Source of the DNA: Alphaproteobacteria bacterium
GTDB lineage: Bacteria > Pseudomonadota > Alphaproteobacteria > UBA2966
Length of the DNA: 33,060 nt
Direction of reading: 5' to 3'
Assembly: GCA_018654745.1 (NCBI GenBank)
Contig: JABILA010000020.1
Span: 1 to 33,060 of the forward strand
In this document: piece by piece, positions 32,917 through 33,060 of the stretch
Layout: the number at the start of each line of letters is the position of its first letter
How positions within the stretch are numbered: position 1 is the stretch's first letter
Made by a program: the position numbers and the translations under genes
Notes under the pieces: generated by a model
Seen by the model: only the letters and a program-made list of their open reading frames with translations
Told to the model about the DNA's origin: nothing
Databases searched by the model: none

Positions 32917-33060
32917 TGTCAGGGTAATCCCCCCGAAAATTAGTGGTGTTCACGGGTAGAATTTTCTCGGCATTATATCTGAGGAGATTTTGAATGAAAA
33001 ATGGACGATTTAGCGACACGCAGATTATGGGTATTCTGAAGCAGGCGGAGGGCGGTGTGC
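32917..33060 (+). mobile_element. IS3-family insertion sequence, left end (runs off right edge)
   Basis: The beginning of an IS3-type element. An OrfA start codon lies at 32994, with GAGGAG 7 bp upstream. The segment starting TGTCAGGGTAATCCCCCCGA at 32917 has the 5'-TG end and C-run, close to CCGAAAATTAG, seen in left inverted repeats of this family as I recall them. The exact end and target duplication need the right half of the element. It lies about 160 bp upstream of the TorT-like gene and may affect its promoter. Confidence 0.7.
32994..33060 (+). CDS. IS3-family transposase OrfA, N-terminal fragment (partial)
   Basis: The 22 visible residues, beginning MKNGRFSDTQIMGILKQAE, match the N-terminus of IS3-family OrfA proteins (xxRFxDxQIxxILKxAExG), the first helix of the HTH that binds the inverted repeats. 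The frame is open to the window edge. In this family OrfA is joined to the OrfB integrase core by -1 frameshifting; OrfB would lie outside the window. Confidence 0.85.
   Translation, partial: MKNGRFSDTQIMGILKQAEGGV

Noticed and set aside
1..33060. CRISPR array, rRNA, riboswitch or toxin-antitoxin pair
   Set aside because: No regularly spaced direct repeats, no rRNA-like stretches, no glycine-riboswitch-like leader and no convincing small gene pair were seen.

Overview
The window looks like chromosome from an alphaproteobacterium, probably marine and heterotrophic. The reasons are moderate GC, Tat-exported Dpp-type binding proteins, several dimethylglycine/sarcosine-dehydrogenase-like FAD-GcvT proteins, non-pyrrolysine MttB homologues and a DUF1194 protein. 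The genus cannot be fixed from the sequence alone.

Layout. (1) 1-3212 is one end of a small integrative element: a tyrosine recombinase, an excisionase-like HTH protein, and a primase-polymerase whose 3' end is cut by an IS256-family element entering from the left edge. The element ends at a tRNA-Thr(TGT) 3' fragment (3163-3212), the displaced half of an attachment site. A 574-bp intergenic stretch holds a promoter candidate and four regularly spaced GGGG tracts. (2) 3367-5638, + strand: a zinc alcohol dehydrogenase followed at once by an enolase-superfamily enzyme that seems to lack two canonical active-site Asp residues. (3) 5683-15454, - strand: a Dpp/Opp-type ABC importer (Tat-exported binding protein, two permeases, one fused double ATPase), then an MttB-family methyltransferase overlapping an FAD/GcvT demethylase. 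A terminator-like hairpin separates the binding-protein gene from the permeases. (4) 15677-22798, - strand: an XRE-cupin regulator, two more FAD/GcvT demethylases and a second MttB homologue. (5) 22883-25288, - strand: an aldehyde dehydrogenase and a 3-hydroxyisobutyrate-dehydrogenase-family enzyme. (6) 25438-27532, + strand: a secreted vWA (DUF1194) protein, a small HTH/coiled-coil protein, and an unrecognised protein built from an internal duplication. (7) 27537-32759, - strand: a TorT-like periplasmic binding protein and a very large hybrid histidine kinase. (8) An IS3-family element starts near 32917 and runs off the right edge.

How it may work together (inference). Regions 2 to 5, and probably 7, read as one uptake, sensing and catabolism locus for a quaternary or methylated amine (betaine-like). 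The importer brings in the substrate, the two MttB proteins remove the first N-methyl group, and the three FAD/GcvT enzymes oxidise further N-methyl groups and pass the C1 unit to tetrahydrofolate. The alcohol, aldehyde and hydroxyacid dehydrogenases and the enolase-superfamily enzyme would process the carbon skeleton. The TorT-like protein with its kinase and the XRE-cupin protein would provide sensing and local control. No corrinoid protein, corrinoid:THF methyltransferase or cognate response regulator lies in the window, so the system is either completed elsewhere or chemically unusual. The substrate cannot be read from sequence.
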